Positions 12,160 to 23,700 of a DNA stretch of 64,000 nucleotides are shown piece after piece. Each line of letters starts with the position of its first letter. The first letter of the stretch is position 1. Under the pieces are notes generated by a model that worked only from the letters and a program-made list of their open reading frames with translations, was not told the DNA's origin and did no database searches. This DNA is from Silene latifolia. Taxonomy: Eukaryota > Streptophyta > Magnoliopsida > Caryophyllales > Caryophyllaceae. The stretch is taken from positions 17,289,748-17,353,747 of the forward strand of contig NC_133530.1 of the NCBI RefSeq assembly GCF_048544455.1. Direction: 5' to 3'. A program made the translations under genes and the position numbers.

Positions 12160-13530
12160 TGGGACATGTGGTTGACGTAAACCGAAAATGCCTGGACCTA
12201 ATCGCACACGCCCGCTCACACCGTCACGCCGACAAGAGCGGCGGAAACCGGCCCAGAGACCAGGGCCCTAAACGTGACTCGAGAAATTTGAACGGAGCAC
12301 TAGGGAGAAGCCGACCGGTCAAGACGCGGGGAGCCCAAAGTGGGCGCGATAGACCTAAGTCCTTCCCGCACTCGTGGGAGGACGGCGTCCCCGCCACACG
12401 AACGAGGCTTACCCCAAAGGAGCGGAGGAGTCCGACTCGGCGAGAGTTGGAGAAGAAGTCCGAGTCGAAGAAGGAGCCCTCCCGCTACGGGGGAGGAGCC
12501 AGGTTAGGGATGCGAGGAGCCGATCGCCGCGTGTCGTTCGACACGTGGTTAGGCGACCCCTCAACGCCCACGTCCTAGAAGTCCCGGTGCCGACTAAGCT
12601 CAAGTTGCCACCTCTGTCATACAAGGGAGATAGTGATCCAGCCGACCACGCTGAGGCTTTCGAGTCTTACATGTCGGTATGGGAGCTGCCCGATGAGGTC
12701 TGGTGCCGAATTTTCCCAACAACTTTGCATGGGATGGCTCAGAGCTGGTACAAAGGGCTTCCCGACGGCTCGGTGTACTATTACGCCGACCGAAGGACGC
12801 TTTCCTAGCCCAAGTATTCCCGCAACAAGAGAAGAGCCGTAGAGACATCTGACCTCCTGACTATCAGACATGAGGGAGGCGAGTCTCTCCGGAGCTATGT
12901 GAAGAGGTTTGATGGAAAGGTCCAGCAGATTCGAGAAATTAATCCCGAGTGGCGGCCTTGCGGCGATGAAGGGCCTCCCAAGGGGAGCCTTAAAAATGAG
13001 CTCATCAAGAGCGGAGGCCTGGGCTTGGACGCCGCCAGGAAGTTGGCCGACCAAGCCATCAAGGTGGAGGACTATCACAAGACACGGGTAGATCCCAACG
13101 AGGCCGAGCACTCGAAAAGAAGAGTCGCGGGAGGACAGCCAGACGAAAGACGCGTGACAACAACGGGTCGCGGTCCGATGAAAGACGCCGTGAGAATAAT
13201 AGGTCACGGTCGGACAGATCCGACCGGAAACAGGACTCGGCGGGCGCCGGGTGGAATTCAGGAACGTACCACCAGAGGCGGTATAGCGATAAAACCCCTC
13301 TCGTCGTATCAGCCGCCGAGGTCTTCGCCCTGAGCAAAAACGAGGGCCAGAAGTGGGAGAGACCCCCAAGCCAAAAAGTGACGGTGACACGAGCCGATCT
13401 TTGTGAGTACCACGGCCACACCGGCCATTTAACCAACGACCGCCGCCATCCGAAGAATGCCATGAGGAACCGATCCAGGAAGGAAGCCTCGGCAAGTACG
13501 TTAAAAGGCCAAAAGACCGACGCGGCAGTT
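12160..13530 (+). pseudogene. gag block of the Tat-like element (fossil)
   Basis: A GC-rich region with charged, Arg-rich N-terminal sequence, then a retrotransposon capsid segment (motifs near MAQSWYKGLP at about 12730-12770), then a Cys/His cluster resembling a zinc knuckle at about 13400-13450. It is broken in several places. The minus-strand ORF at 12617-13495 is a shadow of this block. Confidence 0.7.
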
Positions 13531-13559
13531 TAGATAAGAAGTCCGTCTTCGAGCGGATA

Positions 13560-14270
13560 GGAGTGATTCATGTTGTCATCGGGGGCAACGAAAACGGAGG
13601 GTCCGCTCATGGGCACAAACGACACCTGAACGAGCTATATCAGGCCATCAACTTTGTGCCCAACTCAGGGATCCCCTCTGCAAATATCCCCGATATGACT
13701 ATTGGAAGAAAGGACTACGAAGGGGTCATCGCTCCTCACAGCGACCCGCTTGTAGTCAATTTGGACATATCCAACCACCTGGTCAAGAGGTGCCCGATTG
13801 ACACGGCGTATACACGAACATCATGTTCGAGAGAGTGCTTTCTCGGCCTCGGCTGAAGATCAAGGACTTGAGCCCCGCACCAACCCCTATACGACTTCTC
13901 GGGGCCTACTGGTACCGCTGGGATCAATCAGACTCCCGGTGACGTTCGGCGAAAAGAATGCGGCTAAAAACGTCCTAGCTGAGTTCGTGGTCATCGACGG
14001 CTCGTCCGCCTACAACGTTCTCATAGGCCGGGTCACCCTGAGCGAGGCCGACGCAGTGATGTCCATCCGGGCCCTAACACTGATGTATGTCTCGGACCGG
14101 GGGGAAGCGCATAAGCTCGTCTCCAAAGACGAGAAGGATGAGGTGGTCAACGTCCGATATACCGCCCGAGGATGCAACATGCAATCCCTCAAAGAGGCGA
14201 AGAAGTCCGAAAAAGGAAAAAGTCCGTCCTTACAGCAGGAGGGCGACCTCATGGATACAACTAGTGGCTG
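13560..14270 (+). pseudogene. Aspartic-protease block of the Tat-like element (fossil)
   Basis: Encoded segments such as HSDPLVVNLDISNHLVKR and VVIDGSSAYNVLIGR match the retropepsin-like stretch that follows gag in plant Tat/Athila-type gypsy elements. The block is broken, and no reverse transcriptase follows it; the tandem array begins instead. Confidence 0.65.
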
Positions 14271-14439
14271 ACTGGGAAGGTGCGCCTGTGATGAGCCATT
14301 AGGGCATTGGTAATCTCGTGAAAATTTATGTAGCGGCGGAGGTGTCCAAAATAGCTGTGGACACCCCAACGCATGTTTTTACCTAATGAAAAACCATCCA
14401 AGCCTTCCATCAAAGTAAATTTTTCCCATCAGTTATTTA

Positions 14440-15205
14440 AAAGAAGCCGACGCGGCTCACATGCATCATACCGACAAGAGCGGCGATCAAGATCAAGAAA
14501 CAGACGCCGGCTCACACTTGTCACACCGACAAGAGCGGCGGTCGCTATGAAGAAATGTCATTGTCGCAGTCACCCCAAGTAGTAGATGCCACTAGATCAC
14601 CCCAAGAGGTAGACGCCGTCGCAGATCACTCCAAGTGGTAGACGCCACGTAACACGCTATCAAGAAATGACACCGGCTCACACTGTCACACCGACAAGAG
14701 CGGCGATCGCTATGAAGAAATACGCCGCCGCAGATCACCCCAAGTAGTAGACGCCACGGCAGTCACCCCAAGAGGTAGACGCGTCGCATACCCAAGTGGT
14801 AGACGCCACGTAACACGCTATCAAGAAATGACGCCGGCTCACACCGTCACACCGACAAGAGCGGCGATCGCTATGAAGAAATACAAAGCGCCGTCGTAGT
14901 CACCCCAAGTAGTAGACGCCACTATCACCCCAAGAGGTAGACGCCGTCGCAGTCACTCCAAGTGGTAGACGCCACGTAACACGCTATCAAGAAACAGACG
15001 CCGGCTCACACTGTCACACCGACAAGAGCGGCAGTCAGTATCAAGAAACAGACGCCGGCTCACACTGTCACACCGACAAGAGCGGCAGTCAGTATCAAGA
15101 AATAGACGCCGGCTCACACTGTCATACCGACAAGAGCGGCAGTCAGTAACATGGAGCACTCGCCGGCTGACACCGTCACACCGGCAAGAATGGCAATCAC
15201 ACTCA
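14440..15205. repeat. Nested tandem-repeat array inside the Tat-like element
   Basis: The word CACACCGACAAGAGCGGC recurs many times with modules of the type CCCCAAGTGGTAGACGCCAC. At the right end a clean 54-bp period is seen (units start 14997, 15051, 15105). Further left a higher-order unit of about 161-166 bp repeats (ACGCCACGTAACACGCTATC at about 14642, 14803 and 14969). Tat elements are known to carry such variable arrays, which can seed satellite DNA. Confidence 0.85.
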
Positions 15206-15699
15206 GGAAATAAACACCTCGACGGTCACGACCAGCGCAGTTGATACTCGCAAAGCGATCAAAACGCCTCAGAAGCGTTGCACAGCTGAGGAACGCACTC
15301 TAAGACTGCCTCGACCAGGCCAAGGCGGAAGCAGAGGAGGCGCCCAGTTAATAACATAAAAAAAAAAAATCAGACAAGGATGAGAAAAGACCTCGGCCAA
15401 GCCGGAGGCAGAGGAAACGAGCTCTTATTAAATATGTTTCAGCAAATTACAAAGAATACAGACAATGGCCGTCCCCATTGGGATGAGCCAAAACACAACC
15501 TGCCAAAGTTGTACAAACTACAAGGAAAGAAAAGCAAAAGTTACAAGTATATCATTTGAAGCGCCAAAAGATGGCAGAGAGGAAGGGTTTAGTATTTGGC
15601 CCCTGAACGGCTGAAACAGATCTGCTGTAAACTTGTTCTCATCAAGCAGCACATAGTAGTGTGTGAAGAGATAAGGCAATCCGAGACGCCAGGTGAGCC

Positions 15700-18229
15700 T
15701 GGTGACCGCCGCCCGTCTCCCTATGACTGTTGCTGCTTGCCATCAGCAGCGGTAGCCGCATCTTCTTCAAGGGGCAACCCAGCAGCTTTCCTAGCAGCCT
15801 CGGCCTTGGCCTCGGCATCATCAGCTGCCCTCATCCTCTCGGCTTCCACCTTGGCCGCCTTAGCCTTCTCAGCAAGAGCTGCTTTCTCCGCGGCCGCCTC
15901 CTTCTCCATCTTCGCCTTCACCGCCTCCTTGGCCTTCTCCGCCACGGCTTTCTCCTTAGCCTCGAGCTTATCATCAAGCAGCTCGTCAAATTGGCCCCAC
16001 GGAAAGGAACCATCGAGAGGGAAAAGCTCCCCGATCACTTCCCTAGCAGACTTCTTCGGCCAAATCCCGGAATTCAAGCGCACGGTTGGGGGAGCATGAC
16101 GGTTTGGAGCATCTCAATGTCCTCCTCCTTTTGCTTGATGATGGCCTCTTTGCCCCGAATCACCTCCACCGAGCCTTAAACAGGCCCCTGGATTCGTCCC
16201 TCTGTTGGAGATAGAGGTCGGCACGCCCGAACAAGGTTACATTTCTCCAAAGCTTCGCGGCTTCAGCTGCCGCGAGCCTCTGGTCTTGGCTCTCTCGCAA
16301 GGACCTCCTTTTCGGCGTCCTCCTTGAGTTTTCTCTCATCCAAGAGCGCCTTCTCAAGCATCTCCCTAAGCCTCTCGCTCATTAAGGAGATCCGGCTTCG
16401 CCGACGCAGACCACCGCTTAGTGGCATTACGCTCAAAAACAGCTTGAGCAACGGCCTTCTCCCCGCTCCACGAGACGAGCACCGGTAACCACGATCCACC
16501 TCGCCAGCTCCTTAATCGCCTTCGTACCTTCCTCTATAAGCTGGTAGACGGAAGCCTTCGGGATGAGGGACGGTGGTGACACTTTGACCACCGACCACTG
16601 AGGCTGCACCGAGAGAGGGAAGCCTTCTGGGATGAAGAGTTGACAGTGACGCCCTGATCACCGACCTGCGCAGAGATCCCCTCCACTTGCTGCCCAATGA
16701 GAGCGAAAGCCGGCAGCGGTTGATCTACAAAAATTTAATAAAGGCATCAGCATCAACATATTTCGACTAAATTTGAGCCACGGGATAGATAGGTACCATG
16801 TTTGGCCTTCTTGACCGGAGGAGGCACTTCCTTGCCGGCGGTAGAAGGCGTCCCTTTCCTCTTACGGATAAGGGGAGATCCCTCGCATCGAGTCCCCCCC
16901 CTCATCGGGAATATAAACAATCTCCACCTTCTTAAGGGAGGGGATGGGAGTTGGAACAGGTGTCGACGCGTTCTTGCCGAAAACTTTGTTTTCCGCGTCC
17001 GACGCACTACGCCGCTAACAACCCTCGCCTGCGCCTCCTCCTTGCTCAAGACCTTCCCATTTGTTCCATAAGATCATTCGGCGACGTCCCGTGGTCATGG
17101 GCTAGAGCCTTGGGATGCAAGTTAGCAACGGTTTTATCTTTGTGCAACCCCATTCTCCGAAGGATATCCTCAGATAGGTCCGGTCCAAAGTGGTCTGCAA
17201 AAGAAACAAAGCAAGAGTCAAGTAGAGGAAATAAATCGAGGTTCGAAAAGCGGGGAGCATTGAGAGCGGTGATGGGCCTCACACCGACCCCACTCACCCC
17301 GTGCTAGGGCCGGTATGAGGCCGACATAGCAAAGCGGCTCATCCTGAAGAATGATCTGCGTCTTGGGGAATCCATCTTTTCGGCATCCCACTCTTGTCCA
17401 CCTCAAAGAGCCTCATTCCGACCTCTCATCCTCCTTGAGAACGACCCCGCTGGCATCCATTTTAAGATGCTTCCGAGTGACCCATCCGTCATGCTCCGCC
17501 CTAGTCTCACACCGCAAATTAACCTGGTCTTTGGAAGGAGCGGGGCAGCGGATAGTCATCCAAGCACTTTAACGTACACCCACCGACCTTGCCGGTCCTT
17601 GCAAGAAGAAAGTTTGTCAACAGAGACATAACCCGCTCCGTTTGCACATCGTACCATCCGACGCGCGAGAGATTGATGGTTTAAGATGATGAAGTCGGCG
17701 GAATAAATTCACCGTCGGAGCCTCTCCCTTAAAGAGACAAAGCCAGACAAAACCGATTATGGTTCTCATAGCCAGCGGGTGCAGTTGGGCAACGGCAACG
17801 TTCATGGCTCTAATTATGGCCATAACGTACCCATTCAGCGGAAACCGGAGCCCGTACTCCAAATGCCGCATGTATACGCCAGTATAGCCCGGCGGAGGAC
17901 AACATACGGCCTGACCCTCCTCGGGGATAACAATTTTGTATCCCCTACCAAAGAAAAAATGGTCCTCGAAAAGTTTCCACGGAACAACGGCAAGCTTATG
18001 GGACCAAGCACGGTCAAGACGAACCTTACAGGCATCGCCGTGATCCATGACGCATCTTGTCTCCCTCATTAGGACGAGAACTTTCCGCATCATCACCAAA
18101 GTCATCACCAAAATCACCTAAAGAATCATCATCTTCCCATTCCTCCAGAATTTGAGGATCAACTTCGGGAGAAGGAGACCTAGGGCCCCCCGACGCAGGT
18201 GTACTAGTCCCGGCATCAGCAGAAGACAT
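15700..18229 (-). pseudogene. Antisense accessory ORF block of the Tat-like element (fossil)
   Basis: Read on the minus strand from ATG at 18229, the block begins with an acidic Ser/Pro-rich segment. It continues into a region (about 18070-17650, PPPGYTGVYMRHLEYGLRFP and following) resembling the domain called 'putative gypsy type transposon' (PF04195). It ends in Ala/Glu/Lys-rich coiled coil (about 16080-15720). Antisense ORFs of this sort lie between pol and the 3' LTR in Tat elements; their function is unknown. Broken in several places. Confidence 0.65.
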
Positions 18230-18420
18230 GTTCACAACAATTACTAACGAAATAAGAGATGAAAAAGTTCGTTTGTTTACCTTAAAAGAAAAAACACTCG
18301 CCGGATCAAAGACTCTGAAGATTGGAAGAAAAAGGAAGCCCTTGAAAGTTTAGAAAGATGAAGATTTTGGAGAAAATTTGAGAAAATGAAATTAGTGACC
18401 AAAATCACGAAAAAACTGCC

Positions 18421-18430
18421 CTATTTATAG
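18421..18430 (-). promoter_or_regulatory. TATA box for the antisense ORF
   Basis: CTATAAATAG on the minus strand lies about 190 bases before the antisense start at 18229, a plausible promoter distance for an independent antisense transcript. Confidence 0.5.
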
Positions 18431-18931
18431 GAAAAAGCCCATAAAGAAGAGCCAATCAGGGAACAGCCCATGAAGCGTCAGCCAATCAGCGAGCAGACAC
18501 GTGTCGAGCATGCAACCACGGAATGTCAATCGTCGCAACAGTTAAACGTCAATCAATGCAACAGTGACCAAGCGTCTTCAACACGCCCATTCACATCTCT
18601 TCGACTATTCATCTTCCTCAACAAATTCCTAGGTATCTAGTCTCCGCCGGCCACCTGATCAACCAAGCTAGGAAGCACCGGCCGGGGGCAATCAAAATCA
18701 ACCGGCACTCTCAGCCCTGGTCTCGGCCAGCGTCATGTTCTTTTCCACATCGGATGCCCTTTACGCATCCATGTGGAGGGGGGATATGGTATATGGTACG
18801 GCCTAACAAGAGCCACGCCGATGCACAAGAAGAAGCCGATACAGAAAAATTTGTGAAAATTACTCGTGCAGAATATATGCTCAAAGATACATCGGAGCCC
18901 ATACCACGGCATAGACTACGCTGGGGCAAAT

Positions 18932-19514
18932 TGATGGGGCATATTCTGCACCGTTGACCAAGTCAACACACCGAGCAAGGTCGAGACATCCACAAAGAAA
19001 GTCAACATATCGAACTGACCTAGCCGACGCAATCCATCTACTCACACTGGTCCCGCCCGGGCGCGCCTAGCCAATGGGACACATATCCGCGTACTCATAT
19101 CCAAGACCCGTCACGCCCGCCATAGGTCCATCGGCCGAGGGTAGAACGGTCTTTCCACCTGCTAGCCACTTGGCCACTTGGCCACTACGTGACAAAAGGT
19201 GAAAGTCTATAAATACTCCTCAACCTTCATTGAGAAAAGGATCCCACAACTTAACCTAAATACACTATTCATCTGGTAATATCCTCTTTATCTCTCTACA
19301 ATACATACCTAGCCAAGTAACACAATTTAATCCTTTAAGTTTACTGACTTGAGCGTCGGAGTGAGTACGCTTGGCACAAAGCCAAGCCCTCAGTTCGTTC
19401 ATTGTTGCAGGAGAAGCCGAGAGGAACGATAGAGGCAAGAAGGGTTCAACTCAAGACATTATTCTACAAGCCACGGGTGGTAACGATACTTGCTCTGGAA
19501 TTACACCCGGAACA
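18932..19514 (+). repeat. 3' LTR of the Tat-like element
   Basis: 583 bp, same ends as the 5' copy. It is preceded by GGGGCAAAT and followed by the duplicated CAATC. Its TATA box is near 19208. Confidence 0.9.
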
Positions 19515-19519
19515 CAATC

Positions 19520-20540
19520 ATATTCAAACAATTTTGAATCAACAAAAGACAATCAATGCCCTATTTTTTTGAACTTTATTTTTCTCAAAATGTATGGACT
19601 GAATTTATATAATTTAAATTGAACTTATAAGAGGTTTTTTTTTTTTTTTTGAATTGAACGTATATAATCTTTTTTTTTTTGAGTTAAATTTATATAGTTA
19701 TATGATCTAAATTTTTCTGAACTTAACTTGTAAGATCTGAACTTACCGAAAATTAGGTATGAAATTAAACTAAACTTTTTTTAATTAGCCTTATAGAATC
19801 TGAACTATTCTAAACTGAATTTACAGGAACTGAACTTACAGGAAATTGGGTATGAATATTATTCTAAGTTAAGATTATTGGTAGTCTTGAGACAAGATTT
19901 TGGCACGTTTTCAGACAAGACTCGCTCAAGACTACCAATAATCTATCAAATTCTTACAAAGTCTTAAGTTGAGTATTGGACAATAATCTATCAAATTCTT
20001 AACAAAGTCTTATGTTGAGTCTTCGATTTCCAAGACTCAACTTAAGACTTTGGATGAGTCTTGACTCCGCTTTCAAAAGAAATTATCCAATGAGTTGATC
20101 TCGTGTGTCATTTCTTTTTGTTCCTTTTTTTTTTAAAGTTTGTGAAAAAAAAAGTGAAATGGAAAAGTAGAGTTTAGGGTGAGTCTGACTAATAATGTAT
20201 AGAATCTGAGCTAAGTCTGAACAATAAAAAAATAATAAAAATTAGTAAAAAACTGATGTGGCACAATCTTACGACTTTGGTGAGTCTTATCAATAATCAT
20301 ACCCTAAACTTTACTGAATTGAACTTATACAATCCGAATTTTTTAAAACTGAATCGACCTCAACTTAGAAAAAATCACTTTAATTTTAAAAAAACATGAC
20401 CTAAATGTCACAAAAGACATTGTTTATGTGATGATTCATTGATTCCATAGACAATAGTGCTACAAAACTTTAAACTCCAACCGTGAAATATTGAAATGTT
20501 AACATTTTAAATATCAATAACATTTTAATTTTAATAAGAT
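19520..20540. other. Intergenic, low-complexity repeats
   Basis: No gene seen. At 19560-19860 there are degenerate CTGAACTTA-type short repeats and long T runs. At 19868-20310 AAGACTCAACTTAAGAC-like words occur in both orientations, with GGGTATGA at about 19851 and TCATACCC near 20300, suggesting a decayed inverted-repeat element without clear duplication. From about 20540 the CA-rich sequence is probably promoter and leader of the RING-CH gene. Confidence 0.4.
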
Positions 20541-20792
20541 AATAATGACAATAATAGAAGTAGACATATAGACATAGTCCAAAACCACTCCCACCCACTT
20601 TCGTAAATTCCGCCCCACAAACCCACATACACACAAACACACATAAACACACTCTCCCACTTCCCTTCTTTTCATACAAATTCATATAAAATTCACTCAT
20701 TTCATCAATTTTCCTCCAATACCCATTTCTCATTTCCCTCTCTTTTTCTCATTTTTATCACAAAGTTTCAAACTTTGCTTAATTTTATTATC

Positions 20793-23700
20793 ATGGTTAA
20801 TGATTTTATGGTTTGTGTTGATCGTATTATTGCTTCAGCTTGCTTGCATCCTACTGATGAACTTAAATTAAATTCTGGGAATTTTCAGCTTGTTAATGAT
20901 GATGATCGAGCTAAAAATTTGGATAATAATGGTGATAATGGTAGTATTTGTTCATCATCATCGTCTTGTGGAATAGTTCAGAAAGAGGTGAAAGAATGTA
21001 GAATTTGTCAGGAAGAAGATGATGATGTTAATTTGGAATCTCCTTGTTCTTGTAATGGCACTTTAAAGGTTTTTTCTTTTTCTTCTCCCTTTTAATTCTT
21101 CTTAATTAAGTTGGGAGTTCTTTTGTTTGTCCATAATTATTGTGTAAGACCGTTATACAGTAAAAATGTTGAAGGTATTGTTTGTGTTAGACCATCTTAT
21201 TTGAGTTATTTCTATAGTTTGTGTTTGTTGAAGGTATTGTTTGTGTTGATTGCTTATGTGGGTATTTTGCAAAAATGTTGAGATTGTAATTTTCTGGCAT
21301 GTGGGTATTTTATTTATTTATTTTTTTTTTAAAAAAAATTGAGTGTTTAGTGATTTTTCTGAAATGGGTTTTATTTTTCAATTTCTGGGGATTTTATTTT
21401 TATATTATTGATTGTTGTTTATGCGAGAATTTACACAAATTATAGAATAACAAGGTCTCACATTCATTTTTATAAAAAAGTGGTAATAAATAAGTTATTT
21501 TTTTTTACATTGTGAGACCGTCTCACAGTATGAGACCGTCCCACGACTCACAATATGAGACCATCTCACGTAATAATTACTGGAGAATTTATGTAGTAAA
21601 ACAGCTGAAACAAATGTGGAGCATTAAAGATGGGATTAATTAAGCTATTAGATTGAAAAAAAAGGAGTAATCAATTTATTTGTTTGGCTTTTTCTGGGTG
21701 TGGATTAGATTAGAAACATTATCTTACAGATATGGTTAATTCTATTTATTAATTTTAATTGATTTTTTAAGGGAAGATTGTGTTCACTAAATTATGTATA
21801 TGAAAGGTAGCTTTCAAAGTGGATTAAATTGGTATAGTAGTTGTGTTTTGTTTGTGGATAGGTTTACCAATTCCCATCAATTATTTTGCTGGTAGGTTTG
21901 GTTGTTCTGTTGAATTTTCTTCTAAGTATTGTTGTACTTTGTAGTTACAAGTTACAACTTGATTGTCCCATTTGAGTTTGGTCCCCAAAAAATCTCAAAT
22001 TTGCGAACACATTTTCAGTTATGTGACTCATAAATAAGAATTTGTGGATGGTTAGTTTTTATCATAAAATGGCTACATTTCCTGTGTCACAATTTCTGAC
22101 CCGTCACATGAGAGATCAACTGATTTGCAAATACTCCCTCGGTTTTGCTCATTTATTTACCGTTTGTTTTTAGTACAACGACTAAGAAGAGAGGGAGAGA
22201 ACCATTTCTTGCTAATAGCTATTGGTTTTGGATGAGTATATTTATGCTGGTTGATGCTTAATTTCGTCATAAAAACACATTTTCAATTCTTTAAATAGAA
22301 AGTTAAGCAAATGAGACACTCTAATATTGAATCTCTAAACAAATAAACGAGATGAAATGAGTGTTTACCAATTTTATCTTATAAAGCTATCTGTTTTCAA
22401 AGAAACTAAGTGAAAAAGTTGTTTAATTTTCACCAAGAAATCGAATGGAGAAGACAATGTCACATTTACATATTCACTCAACCCTTATTGAATTGCGAAT
22501 GTGCTAGAGCTTAGAGCGCTATGATGTTTATAATAAATACATATTCTGATATTCATATGGAGTTAGGCAACCTTGGACAATAAGATGGGAAAAATGTAGT
22601 ACTAAAAAATAGTTCTTTCAATGTCTACAGTCTCATTGCCTCATCCGTATCGTAGTGCTATTGTTGTATGCTTTGCTACTGTCCTTGGTTAATGACTGAT
22701 TTCCTTCATGTAGTCATATAGTAGCTAATTAAGTTGCTTAAGGCATAATTTTTTTCACGAGGCCTCAGTGTTGCATTTTTGTTCTTTGTTCATGCGGAAA
22801 TATCTGTCTGTAAAACACAAACTGTGTACCTGTATATGATTATCATCATCTTTAGTCGTGAGCACTTATGGTAATATGTACATTGTACTAAAATAAACTT
22901 ACATTCGTGAACAGTTTGCTCATAGGAAATGCATTCAGAAATGGTGCAACAAAAAAGGCGATATCACCTGTGAGATATGCAACCAGGTCAGAATCATATA
23001 CCCTGTATCATTTTCCTTCTGCGGTTGTTTTTGTAGAAAAAAAATCCAGACAATCAAGTGTGTGATTAATGTTTTTCTTAGTCAAATTATCTGATTTTGT
23101 AGGTCTTTACACCCAATTATTCAGTTCCCCCACCAAGATCCAGTCCCGATGTCATGGCAGTTGATTTAAGGTAATTTCTTATGGAGGCTCAAGTCTCTGA
23201 TGACAAATTCTTCTCGTATTCGCTATGGTTGTTGAAACTTAGAAGTTGAAATACGGAGTAGTATAACTTTAATGCTGGGTGAAGGCTTGAGAATTTGTCT
23301 TACCCTGATGTGTGCGTGTCCTCCACTTGATACATGGACATGTTGTGGCATTTCGCCACCTCAATTTAAACCAAAAGCATTAGCTCTTCATTTAATAGCC
23401 AAGTATGACGCTTGGACATGTTCCCGTGTCGGATTCTTCCAACCAAATTTGAGTAACATAGTCCCGAATTCTAGCAAGGCTTGCGGGACCGGGTAGATCT
23501 TTTCATTGTATATGAGCTGGATGTACTACTTGCGATACAACTTCAAAAGAAGTTGTCTGTATATCTATGTTGAAACACCAAGCTTTCGCCCTGCAAGAGT
23601 TATAACCTGTGAGAAACCGGGGATAGAGTGCTATGAAGTATAAGTTGGTAATTTCGCAAGATATGTGATATGTTTGCATGTAGATGATAATAGTCTAGAC

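Larger units (their letters stand above)
11318..19514 (+). mobile_element. Ty3/gypsy LTR element, Tat-like, non-autonomous fossil
   Basis: Two LTRs (11318-11894, 18932-19514) are bounded by the 5-bp target duplication CAATC (11313-11317, 19515-19519). Internal order: a primer-binding region right after the 5' LTR (ATTGCGCCGTCTGTGGGAA), gag block, aspartic-protease block, tandem array, a long antisense ORF block, then a purine-rich tract ending GGGGCAAAT. An antisense ORF and internal tandem repeats are known traits of the Tat lineage (Ogre, Retand, Grande). No RT, RNase H or integrase is recognisable, so it depended on a partner. The coding blocks are broken in many places. It is GC-rich against the AT-rich host DNA. 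Few LTR differences in the 3' half point to a fairly recent insertion. Confidence 0.88.

Noticed and set aside
12617-13495. 292-codon minus-strand ORF
   Set aside because: It is the complement of the GC-rich gag block of the Tat-like element and resembles no protein family.
14440-15205. CRISPR-like spacing of repeats
   Set aside because: The spacers are themselves repeats, the host is a plant, and the array is inside an LTR element.
15596-16179. Ala/Ser- and Leu-rich plus-strand ORFs
   Set aside because: Shadows of the Ala/Glu/Lys-rich coiled coil encoded on the opposite strand.
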